A DNA stretch of 64,000 bases from Zasmidium citrigriseum (taxonomy: Eukaryota; Ascomycota; Dothideomycetes; Mycosphaerellales; Mycosphaerellaceae): positions 62,001 to 126,000 of the forward strand of contig NHNW01000007.1 of NCBI GenBank assembly GCA_002786025.1. Direction: 5' to 3'. Position 1 is the stretch's first letter. Every line of letters begins with the position of its first letter. The notes below the pieces were generated by a model, which was given only the letters and a program-made list of their open reading frames with translations, was not told where the DNA came from and did no database searches. Of this stretch, positions 22,586 to 34,067 are shown one piece after another. The position numbers were made by a program, and so were the translations under genes.

Positions 22586-22919
22586 AAATTAAGTGAGATA
22601 GTACGGAGGCGGTCTCTGACTAGCACACGGCGTGGTTTGCTAAATCGCTCGGAGGGCAAATACCCGCAGGATGATGAGGCCGCACTAGCGCAGCCTTTCC
22701 TGCCTCTTCGCTTGGCTTGCAGCCGGGGCGAAGTGCATGCATACGGCGGGGCGAGACCATCAATGCGTGGATGCCTGAGATTGAAGAGGCCGCTTCTGCC
22801 TGACTTCGCAGCCTTTCCGGCCTCGGTTGGCTTTATTCAAGCCGATGTTCCCTGGACCACATCACAGAGCTGAGTACGTTCATGTAACTTCAACAGTCTC
22901 TGGAGTAACGTTCGACACC
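22586..22919. promoter_or_regulatory. Shared divergent promoter of coiled-coil and Hsp70-like genes
   Basis: 334 bp between two divergent starts. It contains an imperfect direct repeat, 22676-22724 and 22786-22843. Both copies begin GAGGCCGC, share GCAGCCTTTCC and a GCCTC..TTGGCTT segment, and end AGCC. The second copy has about nine extra bases. The repeat could hold paired regulator sites or record a local duplication. Confidence 0.45.
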
Positions 22920-25411
22920 ATGTCCGTGGATTCTCATCAGTCAAGTCCATCACATCGTATTAGCTCATCAAATCCATTTAGCGATGCAAATCCAACCATG
23001 CAGGATGACATGCTCGACGACGATGAATCTGACGACTACGCAAACTATGGATCCGACAAACCAGATCAACACTCAGGAAAGCAAGTACGAGTGCCGCTCC
23101 CGTTACAGACACAGGCTCCTAAGCGATATGTACTGGCAATTGACTACGGCACCACATTCACAGGTAAGCCTACTTGGCCGACGTTGCGGAGAAAGCGTTA
23201 TACTAATGGCGTTACCCAGGATTCGCCTTCTCCACGACCTCGACTAACGTCGCCGAGCTCGACAGCATTGAAGTGCTACAAGAGTGGACCAGCAACATGA
23301 GCAACCAGTCACAAGTGCCCAGCGTTATCTCCTATTCGAAACCCTCACATGGTGCTGCCCAATGGGGCTCCGATCTGACCGAGGATGCGATCACACTATC
23401 GAGGACGAAACTGGAGCTGGAGCCACAATCTACTCTTGAAGAGCTTGACATGCTTCTGCAGGTCCTGCGCGGCACAGGCTTTTTGACCTTCAGGGCCATA
23501 CGTGATGCGGAGGAGAACCCTACTTATACATCAAAGCCCCCAGAAGCGATCGTGTCCGACTACCTCACCAAGGTGTTCGAGAGTGCTAGCAAGGCGATCA
23601 GTCTTGAGGGGATTCGGGCGACTGGCATACCGGTGGACATCGTGTTGACTGTTCCCGTGGTTTGTGCCCTGCACATCTTGATCTTCTCCAGGCGAGCTCA
23701 GCTAACATTTCAAGGGCTGGTCCTACGTTGCGTATAACTCCATGTTCAAGGCTTTTAGAAACGCTGGCTTTTCAAAGGCCAACATTCCCACTCTCCGGGA
23801 TACCATCATGCTTACCGAAGCTGAAGCGGCATGCTACTTTACGGCTCGAGATATCGCGGAAAGAGAGAACGATGACTTCTTGATAGTAGGTACGACTGGA
23901 TGTGCTTATTGGTCATGGCTAAGCACCTGTAGGTCAACGATTGTTTCATTCTTTGCGATGCTGGCGGTGGTACCGTAGATCTTGTCGCATTCGAGGTCAC
24001 GCAAACACACCCACATCTGGAACTCAGGAAGATAACTGAACCCACAGGTATGGCCCATGAGCAAAGCATACTTTCCTTTGTTCTCCCTTGTTTTCCCGAC
24101 TGACAACATCAGGTGGTCGATACGGCTCCTCGCTCATTGACCAGAAGTTCAAAGAATGGCTGAGAGATGCTATTGGGAAGCAATACTACGCTATCTTGGA
24201 TCCCGAGAATGCCGACACACGGCGAATCAGTCCCCACACGGTCGAGACAGGCCCAATGAGGGACTTAATGAGGCGTTTCAACATGGCGAAGGCACAATTC
24301 TCGAACTTGGACAAGTCAGACATCAAGCTCGATCTGGCCAGAGTCTTGGGCGAGCCCATAACCGTCGAGGGGCGTGTGGCTGGGGGCGAGCTGAGAATCA
24401 GCAGGTAAGTATCGTCGAGCGTACTTACGACAATTCTGACGCCTTGTAGGCGCGATATGAAAGAGCTTATGGACCCTTGTGTCAGCGGTGTCGTAAAGTT
24501 GATCAAAGCTCAGGTCGACCAAGCTAGCAGACTGAAGTCACGTCGAGTCAGGGTATGAAATCACAACCATTGCTGGGAAAATATTCACCGGCTTACATCA
24601 TCAGGATATCATTATGGTGGGAGGATTTTCGAGTTCCCCGTATCTACAACAGGTCTTGGAGAAGACCCCGAGTATCACGAAGAACAACATAGGGTTGCGT
24701 CGGCCAGAGCACAGTCTTACCGCTGTCGTGAGAGGCGCTACGATCTATGGAGTTGAGAAAGGTCAGTTCACTGTAGTATCTTTCAGCCTGCGTTCGACGA
24801 TATTGAGTCGATTACAGCAAAGCACAAGACTGCTGCGTACATGTCAACCATAACAAGAAGCTATGGCGTTGCTTATCGAATATCCTCCAACAAGAAAAAG
24901 TACGAATGGATAGTCAGAAAGGGCGACCTAGTGCTCTCGGACCAGACGTCGAGGGTGACTAGTCGCATTTTCTATGCTGATCCTCAGTGCTATGACGATC
25001 ATGGCAAGGGCTACTTCAGCGTTTTCACGTACCAGCAACGGAAAGGCGACGACTATGTACCGGAGTGGGAGGAGACCGCAAGTAGCGGTACGTATGATGG
25101 ACAAGAAGCTCAGAGACCATTAGCTGATTTCATTCGCAGAAGTCAACGTCGTCAGTACCGTGAATTTTGACTTGAGCGATTTCCTCGACTCTCATGGGCA
25201 GCCACTACCGGACTCGCTGATTCCTGGGACAAAGTGGTCTCCACCTTCGAAATACTCGATAGGTCCTTTGACATGGCAGTTCGATATATCTTCCGACTCT
25301 CTTCACGTCGAGATACTCATCAAGGGGCGATGCGTTGGATCCTGCAATATAGATCTGGAAACAGACCGACCGACAGCACATAAGAGCCCACTTCAGTCAT
25401 GGCAGTACTGA
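22920..25411 (+). CDS. Fungal Hsp70-like (actin-fold ATPase) protein
   Basis: Nine exons: 22920..23163, 23220..23659, 23715..23885, 23933..24047, 24113..24404, 24450..24552, 24605..24761, 24818..25087 and 25140..25411. They give 687 residues with consistent phases. A Ser/Asp-rich lead of about 70 residues precedes the phosphate-1 motif VLAIDYGTTFTG. The phosphate-2 motif is CDAGGGTVD and the adenosine motif is IMVGGFSSSPYLQQ. The canonical substrate-binding domain and EEVD tail are absent; a short beta-rich tail replaces them. Such proteins are expanded in filamentous fungi and lie near NLR-type and HET genes. They may sense stress or non-self, which is inferred. The tail-to-tail neighbour at 25615 and the divergent coiled-coil gene may belong to the same unit. 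Confidence 0.85.
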
Positions 25412-25614
25412 ATCGATTGAACGGTGCTCTCGAATGAGATTTTGGGATTGAATAGCATATAGTGGAGGTTCACCAATCAAGTATTTTCCTACGGACAACC
25501 AGTGATCCTTTATAGCGTTCCACGGCCGAATTCAGGGGGATTCCTACGAAGACCTTTGTGATGTGATGGTAGTGAAAGAGAGAAGCTCAATACTAAAGTA
25601 TCAACGTTGCTTGA

Positions 25615-26388
25615 TCAATCTTCAAAGCATTCCTCGCGTGTCCATGGCGGCCGTTCAGACCAGGGAGTTCGATCGCCCTTGGTGTTGTCCATGATGTCCC
25701 GAATCATGTGTGCAACCTGCCATCCCTCCGCCTCGAAAACATCCTCGCCCCACTCGCGCAATGCACCATTGATCTCGTTCAACAGCCTATCCGCTCTGTC
25801 ATAATCGTCTTTTACTTCATCTCGATCGTCCAACATCACTTCGCGTTGACTCCAGACGAGCAGATCGAGACGATACTTCTCACGGACAAGCCCTCGCAAG
25901 TAACGGATGTTCTTGGCCGATGCGTTCTCTCTGCGCTCCTCCTCTTTTCTTTTGGCTTCGCTCTCCTCTCTTGCCTTGGCGGAGAGTTGAGCTGTCTTCT
26001 CCCGTCTTTGCTGCTCGGCGATGCGTTTAGCTTGCTCTTCTTTAGCTTTTTGCTCGGCGATGCGTCTCTCTCGCTCTTCTCTAGCTTTCTGCTGGGCGAT
26101 CTGTCTGGCCAGGTCTTCGTTGACTTGGGGAGAATACCATTCGCCGTTGCGAGGACTCTCGTTTCCTGGATGTTCTGGTAAGGCTTTCCGCGGAATGGCA
26201 TGTATGTGGTTTATCGGCGTACCTTCGACCTCGAATGGACGCCGGACGTCAGAGGGTGAGTTTGGAAACGCCGTGTAGTACAGCTGGGGCTTTTGCTCTT
26301 GATATTGCTGTTGTATGACTTGCTGATTTTGATTTTGTTTCTTCCTGCCCTTGACAACCGTCATGAGCCTCTTCATGGCGTCTACCAT
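25615..26388 (-). CDS. Charged coiled-coil protein of unknown function
   Basis: The single exon from the ATG at 26388 gives 257 residues; the frame is open further upstream but the first 99 codons look non-coding. MKRLMTVVKGRKKQ is basic. Next comes a Gln/Asn-rich stretch (KQNQNQQVIQQQYQEQ), then a highly charged helix of alternating Arg, Glu, Lys and Ala (EERERRIAEQKAKEEQAKRI). The C-terminal part (YLRGLVREKYRLDLLVWSQ, then NGALREWGEDVFEAEGW) looks folded and conserved. No known domain is recognised. It is convergent with the Hsp70-like gene, about 200 bp apart. Similar small charged proteins occur beside Hsp70-like genes in related fungi, as far as I recall, but this needs a search. Confidence 0.55.
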   Translation of the reverse strand: MVDAMKRLMTVVKGRKKQNQNQQVIQQQYQEQKPQLYYTAFPNSPSDVRRPFEVEGTPINHIHAIPRKALPEHPGNESPRNGEWYSPQVNEDLARQIAQQKAREERERRIAEQKAKEEQAKRIAEQQRREKTAQLSAKAREESEAKRKEEERRENASAKNIRYLRGLVREKYRLDLLVWSQREVMLDDRDEVKDDYDRADRLLNEINGALREWGEDVFEAEGWQVAHMIRDIMDNTKGDRTPWSERPPWTREECFED

Positions 26389-27365
26389 GGTTGTTGGTAC
26401 GAGTGAAGCGTCAGCGCTGGGATCTGGTCTTTCAAGGAACAAATCGTGAAAGAGCGCAATCATCATGGGGCGAACGGGAGAAGCGACTGGCGAACAAAAT
26501 GCTGACCTGCCTGGATTGCGAAGATTTGGGGAAGAGGCCGCCCCATCCTGATGTATTGAGTGGCTTGGATTATACTTCCGGAGAGCCTTTCGCGCCATCG
26601 CTGGCGATGCAGTACAGCACACTATGGTCAGAGGACCCGCAGATCTGTTCCAAGCCATACTTCTCCATCGTGCACACAGCCTCAAAATTGTCGTCTTACC
26701 GCCAGTCTACCGAAGCCAAATATCTCGGCCCCGATAGCCAGGCTCAAGCCCAAGCCACCAACTTCGACAACGCATGCATTCACATGAGGCTGTCCAATAG
26801 CGAGCAGACTTCTTAGCGGCCTCTGGCTTAGCCTCATATCGCAAAAAGGCCTCGAACAATCGGACGGATCGTCGAAAGAAGGCAACCTTGAAGGCAGCTT
26901 GGGCATCACCGGGTGAGGTCGCAGTAAGGCTGACCAATTACGAGCATGGGTCAAGGGCGGCCTCTTCTCCGATCGCCTCGTGTTTGTGCCGATGGCTTTG
27001 TGACCGCGAAAGGACTTGTTCTAGGCAGACACCTGTTCGAGAATGGGTAATCGATCGAAAAGGAAGCTTCGCAACGATCCGATTATCCACGTGCTGGGTC
27101 ACCAAGAAATGCGAACGATGGGTTTGCGTGAATGGGAAAGCGAAGAGGGTTTGAAATCAAACTGAAGCAGGCAAAACGATGCAAGGCGAACCACACAAGA
27201 TGTTCGCCTTCAGCTCCACCGAAACCCGCTGCAAGAAGATTCGATGGGCAAAGAAAACCTGTCGTTGAAGCCATGGTCAAGACTCGCGATTTCTTCAGAC
27301 CAGCTTCTCGAAGAGCAAAAGTATTAATGTCCAACTAAATGGCAAAAAAGATTGCTCGAAGGAAG
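26389..27365. other. Gene-free stretch
   Basis: About 1 kb before the tRNA gene. Frames here are short and overlap on both strands without motifs. Apart from the promoter of the charged protein and the 3' flank of the tRNA, nothing is recognised. Confidence 0.4.
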
Positions 27366-27500
27366 CGACACCTGTGTGATTCGAACACACGCTCCCGAAG
27401 GAACCAGCTTAGCAGGCTGGCGCTATTAAATCGTTAGTTCAAGCACGTGAACGAATAGGTCGAGCATATCACCAACCGTTAACCACTCCGCCAAAGTGCC
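27366..27500 (-). tRNA. tRNA-Ser(GCT), D-arm split by a 54-nt insert
   Basis: Read on the minus strand, 27500 to 27366. The acceptor stem GGCACTT pairs with AGGTGTC (7 bp, two G-U) and the discriminator base is G. The D-arm begins GCG GAGTGGTTAA. The anticodon arm is CCAGC-CTGCTAA-GCTGG with anticodon GCT. A long variable arm (TTCCTTCGGGAGC), as in serine tRNAs, follows, then GTGTG-TTCGAAT-CACAC for the T-arm. A and B boxes are intact (TGGCGGAGTGG and GTTCGAATC). There is no intron at the usual 37/38 position. Instead 54 nt (27476 to 27423) sit inside the 3' strand of the D-stem. Removing exactly these restores CGC to pair with GCG, base 26 as G and a standard tRNA. Confidence 0.85.
27423..27476 (-). 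other. Non-canonical intron-like insert in tRNA-Ser
   Basis: 54 nt that begin GTTGGT and end TTTAATAG. ACTAAC lies about 10 nt before the end, like a branch site. Size and signals match the spliceosomal introns of this window (mostly 47-59 nt). The boundary is ambiguous by one G, so GT..AG and GG..TA cuts give the same tRNA. Canonical tRNA introns sit after base 37, so this position is abnormal. Confidence 0.65.
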
Positions 27501-28485
27501 AGATGGAAGGGGCGATATTTCCATGCAGTACATGAAAGCTCATCAGCTGTACTGCCACGTAAGAGGCTAGATCGAAGCTCTGCGACCCACTCAAAGGTCC
27601 AATTTTCGGCGGATTTTCTCCTCACCGCAACCACTTCTCCATCACGTCGCTTCTGCATCATCTCCTTGCTCGTCAAAGCGACAAACCCAAGTGACGGGAA
27701 TCAGGTTCGAACACAGAGTCGTTAACGGTTTCGATTCTACATCGTCTTCTTTCTGCACTTATATACCCCTGCCAGCCCCTTTTATCCCAAGCTTGCGGAA
27801 TCTCGAACCCAAAAAGTTATCAGTTCGATCGATCGGCTAGTGGAGGGTGCAGCCGAGGGCCTGGGCCAGTGAAAGCTGGTCCAACTTCGAACCTGGCTCC
27901 GTCTCCTCTTTCCGAACAAACCGCGACGACGACGACAACAACATCGGATACCCATACAAAGTCATATGTTCTACCCGAACCAAAAAGACATCGTCACTCA
28001 GCCTTTCGAACCAACGATGGCCATGATGACAGAACGATGAAACAACCTCCACGGGTTTCCCACATCTGCGCTCCACCGCGCTATGGCGACGACAGTGGAG
28101 ATGGTGGAGCTGGTGCAATCTTTACATCAGTGCCAGCGTCCTCCGACGTTTTAGCAGCCTCTGTCACGCGCATCTGCCCAACGAGCTGTGCTTATGACGG
28201 ATTGCCACAACGAGTGTGATGGATCTCTTGGAAACAGACCCTCTTTGCGAGGCACAGCATTTCTGCTCTGGCAAGTCCCTTCTCCCTCTTCCACCTCACT
28301 CCCCCAATCTCTCTACTCTGCTTGTCTGGCACTTCTCCGCGGGCTTTCCAATCCCCCACCGAACCCCCAAATTTCTAGAGATTTCGCTGCATTCGTGGGT
28401 TGAGTTTTACATCACTCCCCAACGATAGCATTGAACTCCAAAACATCACCAGACAGCGAGCTTCACGCAGACAAATCACACAAAC
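27501..28485. other. Gene-free stretch and glycerol kinase promoter
   Basis: About 1 kb between the tRNA 5' end and glycerol kinase. No gene is recognised. 28260-28480 is pyrimidine-rich (runs such as CCCTCTTCCACCTCACTCCC), typical of an ascomycete promoter and leader. Confidence 0.4.
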
Positions 28486-30281
28486 ATGCCGTCCGGTACA
28501 ATGTCACCGCTGGAAAAGGATGCTGTGGAAAAGGCCAACCACAACTCTCGAGAGTCATATTCCAATTCCATGACAGCAGCCGGAAAATCGACACTCGATT
28601 CCGAACCAATGCCATACACAAAGCCACAGCGACCCGGCCTTCCTCGCTTCACGACCAGCAAAGAGAACGTCCTCGCAACTTTCTTCATCGGCGCGATAGA
28701 TCAGGGCACAACGAGCTCTCGATTCATCATCTTCGACGGAACCGGTCAGCCGGTCACTTCTCACCAGCATGAGTTCACGCAGCACTACCCCGACTCGGGC
28801 TGGCACGAGCACGATCCGTACGAGCTGGTCGCCAGTGTGAAGAACTGCATACGCAAAGCCGCGCAGTCCTTTGTCGAGATCGGACACGACGTCGACGACA
28901 TTAAGGTTGTGGGGCTCACCACCCAGAGAGAAACGACTCTGGTTTGGGACATCGAAACCGGCGAGCCGCTGCACAATGCCATCGCATGGCCCGACACTCG
29001 CACCAAGGGCTTGGTCCGCGAGCTGAAAGAGAAGGAGAAGGCAGAAGGTCTGAACCTGTCAGAAATCACAGGAATGCCTCTGTCAACATACCCCTCAGCA
29101 GTGAAGCTGGTGTGGATGATTCGAAACGTGCCCAAGGTCAAGGAAGCGTACGACGCAGGACGTCTGGCTTTCGGCACGGTGGACACGTGGTTGCTGTACA
29201 ATCTCAACGGCAAGCACAGAGGTGTTTACGTCACGGACAGTACCAATGCGTCGCGAACCATGTTCATGAATCTGCATACGGTCAAGTACGATCCTAAGCT
29301 GCTTGAGTTCTTTGAGCTTGATCCCGACAAGCTGCATTTGCCTCGCATTGCGCCTTCTTCTGACGCGGAGGCGTATGGTAGGATTGCGTCTGGTCCTCTC
29401 ATGGGCATGAAGATCGCGGGTTGTTTGGGTGACCAGTCTGCAGCTCTCGTGGGTCAGCAGGGTTTTACTCCCGGATGTGCGAAGAACACTTACGGAACGG
29501 GATGTTTCTTGCTGTACAACGTGGGAGAGAAGCCAGTCATTTCAAAACATGGCCTGCTGGCAACGATTGCGTACGATTTCGGACGGCATCGAAAGCCTGT
29601 GTATGCGCTTGAAGGATCCATTGCTGTGGCAGGATCAGGTACGTATCTACAAACGGGTGAGGCTGAAGATGATCTAACCAGGCGTCTGCAGGTGTTAAGT
29701 TCCTCATGAACAACATGGGTTTCATCACTCACTCGCACAAGATTTCCGACTTGGCAGCATCCGTCGAAGACAACGGCGGCCTCGTCTTCGTGACGGCATT
29801 CTCGGGTTTGTTCGCACCATACTGGATCGATGACGCCAAGGGTACGATCTTCGGTATCACACAGCACACTCAGAGAGGTCACATCGCTCGAGCTACCCTA
29901 GAAGCCACCTGCTTCCAGACGAAGGCTATCCTGGACGCCATGGAGAAGGACAGTGGCCACCACCTCTCAGATCTGGCCGTTGACGGTGGCATGTCCAACT
30001 CGAACCTCTGCATGCAGACGCAAGCAAACATCATCGGCATCCCAGTCGACCGCCCGGACATGCACGAAACGACGGCTCTCGGCGCCGCTATCGCGGCTGG
30101 ATTCGCAGTGGACATCTGGAAGGAGTTCGACGAGCTCAAAGCCATCAACCAGAAAGGACGCAAGCTCTTCAAGCCGGACATCACCCCCGAGGAGTCCGAG
30201 AAGATGTTCAAGAAGTGGGCCAGGGCCGTGGACATGTGCAGAGGATGGCTGGATCCGGAGGAGAGCGCGGGCGATTTCTAG
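28486..30281 (+). CDS. GUT1: Glycerol kinase
   Basis: Exons 28486..29638 and 29692..30281 (53-nt intron) give 580 residues. After an N-terminal extension of about 65 residues, typical of fungi, the FGGY kinase fold begins with FIGAIDQGTTSSRFIIFD, the phosphate-binding motif. Other hallmarks are GLTTQRETTLVWD, AIAWPDTRT, TDSTNASRTMFMNL, GCLGDQSAALVGQQ, YGTGCFLLYN and VDGGMSNSNLCMQTQANIIG. It phosphorylates glycerol to glycerol-3-phosphate with ATP, the first step of glycerol use and a route to lipids. All catalytic motifs are intact. No neighbour is functionally linked. Expression is often glucose-repressed in fungi, but no clear site was traced here. Confidence 0.95.
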
Positions 30282-32817
30282 GTAATGTCATGATTCCTGC
30301 AGCTCCTATGTGATGTTTGAAGGATGTTCCTGGGAGGCTTTGGGCTTCGTTGCTGTTCGATATCACCTTTCCAGCGGGTCTAATGTTACTTTGGCGTTAT
30401 CCTTTTGGGCGGCTTGTTTCATGGCCTCTGCCTTCTCTTTTCTTTTTGTTCTTGCACGACGGTACCTTCGAAGCAGGACAGCTCTTGTGGGTGTTGTCAG
30501 GCTGAAAGGCGTATTGGGCATCGAGGTGCCGTCACAAGCGCAGAGATGTCCGATCTAGGCGTCTTTGTACTACCTTTCTTATGCCAATCAGGTTGAATCA
30601 CCACCGTCCTCCTTTTCATGCCTTTTCCGTAGTCTCTTAACATCCCGGCAGCTGCCGCTGAGATCTTTGGTTCCGAGTCCAAGCGATGCCGCGGCCGTCG
30701 GCAAGCTACAAGTTACTCAACACGTGTATCCATCTTTCTTTGCCTCCAACATCCCGAATCTCGTATCTTACGGCCGTCCCACATTCATCGTTCGGATCCA
30801 AACGCCGCGGAGACATGTCGACGTCCGTATCCCAATGCCTTCCGCAGATCGTCGCTAATGCGGATTCAAGGCAAAGGTGCCAAGCGGCGATGTATTCGGT
30901 GGCCAACTCTTCAATCAATATCCTGGCAGCTCCACGCTTATGTGTCGAAAAGACGCTCGAATCGCTTCTTGCTGTGCTTCAAGACTGGGCTCGGCTCGAG
31001 GTACATCCGCATGACGGGCAGCAAGGCATAACCGTCTCTCCGGAGTGTTAGCTGCTGGCTGCATAGACTATTCGAAGGTCTACCGGCGGCGGATGATGGC
31101 TGCTCCCATGGTATGCTCTAGCTGCATAGGCCTCCATGCATGCTTCTGCAGGAGAAAGCACCAAAGGAAAACGTCGAACCTCAGTCGTCGAAGCTGGAAC
31201 GATCGCAGCCTGGGGTCTTCGTGGCTAGCCCGTCTGGCATATATTGGATCTTGGGTCCGCTCCTGTTCACGCCCCCAGCAATGTTACGCAACGGTCCCAC
31301 CCCTGCGAGGTGGATCGAACGCTTGGTAGCGGCGACTCGAGCATGCTGCATGATCGGCTTCTCCGCTGCAAGAGTTTCGTCGGGGAATAACTCCGTCGTC
31401 GAACCGGAGCACTTCACGAGTCGTGGCCTCTAGGCTCGTGGCGAAGCCGGGCGGGTCCTTTGATGCGGCTATAACACCTCGAGGTATTGAAGGTGAACGT
31501 CATGCCATCATCTTCGCCTTCGTCCTTCACCGCTTTGCTTGCCGTCGCAGATCCTTTTCTGATACGGGGGCTGCGTTCCGGGGAGCGAAGGCGTCACAGG
31601 TAGACCGTGCGAGACTTTGTGTGGCGCTTTCCGCAACGGCTGTTGTTCGATTCCATGTGTCAAGATTGATGGATCCTGCGAAGATGGTGAGATGGTGGTG
31701 GTCCAAAGAATGCGCAATCGGGTATCAACACTTACCACTCTCGAGGGGGTTGCTTCGTTCGTCACTGTTTCGTCAGCAACCAAAACCAACATGTGATGAA
31801 ACCGGTTGCTCGCCAAGGCATCATCACCGGCGCAACGCTCATCATGGACTGGGTTCGCGGCTGATGCACTGGGTGGAAGTCTATCGCTTCAAAGCAGCCG
31901 CTAGAAACGGTCTCGGATCCCTCGAACGAGCGGTGATTTGTTCGCCGTTGTTCCTAAGCCTTGTCCTTGGGACGCAGACACCGGGAATCCCGGCAGGCGT
32001 CAGATCCAAGGAGCCGGTCCTCAGCTCCCCATGCGGTGCCGTTTCGGCATCATGAGTCTAGGGTGCTGCGGACCGACATAGGCAGGAGGAATACGACGAC
32101 TCAAAGCGAATCCGCCAGAGCAAGCTATCATGTCAGCAAGACAATAACCTGTAGTCGCGTTAGACGCCGTGTACATAAGGGATCGAGGGAGGCTAGAACG
32201 CATTGTATCTATCATCCCTCGGTACAGGTCACTTTCGCTCATTCCTGCCCACACTGGCCCGCAGCAGGTTGCGTTCAACGAATGGCCAGCTCCATGGCGG
32301 TCCCTGTCATTTCATTCGCGGGCACCATTGGTCCATCAACCTGCCCCCAGGCCTTAGCCACCATCAACGGAAGAGCCTACCCCACCCCGTCTTCGCCCAG
32401 TGCCGAGTCCTGCCGCCGTTCGAACGAGAGCTGAGGTGGGAGGGCAGATACGCTCCCTCCCTCCATGCACCTGCAGCTCAAGGGGACAAAGCTGCTGCAG
32501 CGATGCTTCTTGGGTCGTACATGCTCTACTGCGGGTGTGCGATCTGTATCATTTAGAGCTCCCGGGGCCACCATCACGTCCCGACCCGTAGGGCCCCGTC
32601 TCTTCATCACTGCCGACTGGGTATGGCCGCGTGCTACCGGGACACAATCGGTTTCGCCTAGTTTGCTGGACTATCATACAGACCAGGCTGTCCGATATCT
32701 CTCGACATACAAGTTGCAGAAACAACCGCATCCTGTACAAGACCGAACTCGATATCTCTCTCCCGACTACATCATCGTCATCGTTCAAGCTCGTCAACTA
32801 CGCCGCAATCCATCGAT
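30282..32817. other. Gene-poor stretch
   Basis: About 2.5 kb with only short overlapping frames on both strands. The longest plus-strand frame (31423-32055) has no motif and a composition like its antisense, so it is not called. No tRNA, transposon end or low-complexity array is seen. The base composition is ordinary, so this is not an AT-rich, mutation-degraded block. Confidence 0.4.
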
Positions 32818-33183
32818 ATGTGCGACTACACCAAAGTCGAGTACGCCTGTGGCCATCTGCGGTACACAGTTCGCGCGTGGTGTAAGACATGAGGCTCGAT
32901 CAGCTGCAGCAACTTGAATCGCATGGCTAACGCTTTGAACAGGCTTCAAATACCAAGAGACACACAAGCGTTGCCCAGCGAATGTCGTTGCGATCGAATA
33001 CCGGCTAGACGAAAAGTGTGGTAAGGTTAAGAGAACATCCTCACCGTTGGTCAATCGCCAACTGACAATGGCATACCAGGCGACTGCCGAGACACCACGA
33101 ATCGACTCTACACGCTCAAGAAAAAGGCCTCGGTCGTCCAGAACCCCAAGAAGGATGGCGCATCGGCGAGCTCTTCCAAGTGA
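32818..33183 (+). CDS. Small Cys/His-rich fungal protein (81 aa)
   Basis: Three small exons, 32818..32881, 32943..33020 and 33080..33183, separated by 61- and 59-nt introns (GTAAGA and GTAAGG donors, CTAAC and CTGAC branches), give 81 residues. The start is MCDYTKVEYACGHLRYTVRA, followed by a cysteine, then FKYQETHKRCPANVVAIEYR, then CGDC and a lysine/serine tail. This opening (MCDYT.VEY.CGH.RYTVRAWC) is a recurring small domain in ascomycetes, with Cys and His spaced like a zinc-binding knuckle. The function is unknown to me. It has no signal peptide. The largest open frame at this place lies on the other strand and is a shadow, so the gene is easily missed. Confidence 0.7.
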
Positions 33184-33827
33184 GCGCAGGCGCTCATTCC
33201 ATTTCCTCGCACGGGTATCGGCGTTCGAGTTTGTTGTTGTTGCTGGGGAGGTTGGGCGGCGGTGGGCGGACACAGCGGTTTCTGCTTGACAAACAATAGA
33301 GGGTATCACGCGTCCCGTCTCATCTTCTGTCATTTCAGGTATTCGCAATGGCAGTGTGCACCCCATGACAAGTTTCGGCAGTCGCTGATGCGGCTACCTG
33401 CAGCAGACACGCGACATTGGCACGGCCGTGGAACCGGGACGGGTCAGCGAGATCTTGTGCGACATTGGGACGCGCGCCGTCACCCGTGATCGAGAAGGTG
33501 GTTGCACAGAGCTGAGTCAAGACTTCCATCATCTGTACGACCGCTGCTTGACCGCCTGCCAACGGCCTGGTTGTTGTGCTCCCAAGACCCCGGATTCGAT
33601 TCCGACAACAAGACAGTCTGCGCTGGCAATCACAAGGGTTGGGGTCGTACAACGGCGTGAATGACTGCTGGGAACGCGGCGCTGGATCTGTGGGTGGATT
33701 TGTCTGGCAGCAAGAGCCCGGCCGTTGTAACAGCGAGGATCTCGGTCTGCGGTCTTTGGAGGTCTCTGCAGTATTCACTCGTCGATGGAGAGCTAAAGTC
33801 AAGGCGTTTCAATAACTTCTGCACGCT

Positions 33828-34007
33828 TCAGAACACAGTCTGGTCGACATTCTGCATTGCGTCTTCTGGCAGCCGATCTGGCGAGACAATCGAGACCTCG
33901 AGCATGGCTTTCCGGGTGGCTGCTTGCAGTGATTCGAAGAGCAGGCTTCCGTCTCCTGAGTCCGGTGTCGACATGTCGCAAACGATTTCTTCGCAACATA
34001 CCTGCAT
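33828..34007 (-). CDS. Possible small ORF or 3' exon, unknown
   Basis: A 59-residue frame (MQVCCEEIVCDMSTPDSGDG, then SLLFESLQAATRKAMLEVSI and a short tail). Its composition looks more like protein than its surroundings. Upstream the frame stays open to an acceptor-like CCGTAG at about 34050, so it may be the last exon of a spliced gene whose 5' part I could not place. No family is recognised. Confidence 0.2.
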   Translation of the reverse strand: MQVCCEEIVCDMSTPDSGDGSLLFESLQAATRKAMLEVSIVSPDRLPEDAMQNVDQTVF

Positions 34008-34067
34008 GACATCCCTGGCAGCCGAGGCGGTGTCATGTGTGGTGCTCTACGGATGCCGGCATTGACA

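Noticed and set aside
24762..24786. 25-nt intron in the Hsp70-like gene
   Set aside because: Too short, and the resulting frame stops; the 56-nt intron to 24817 keeps the frame and a normal size.
27690..27720. Second tRNA suggested by GGTTCGAAC
   Set aside because: The flanking stem does not pair and no acceptor or anticodon arm can be built.
31423..32055. 210-codon plus-strand frame
   Set aside because: No motif, no splice support, comparable frames on all strands nearby.
32794..33366. 190-codon minus-strand frame
   Set aside because: Antisense to the well-spliced small Cys/His gene; low-complexity shadow without motifs.
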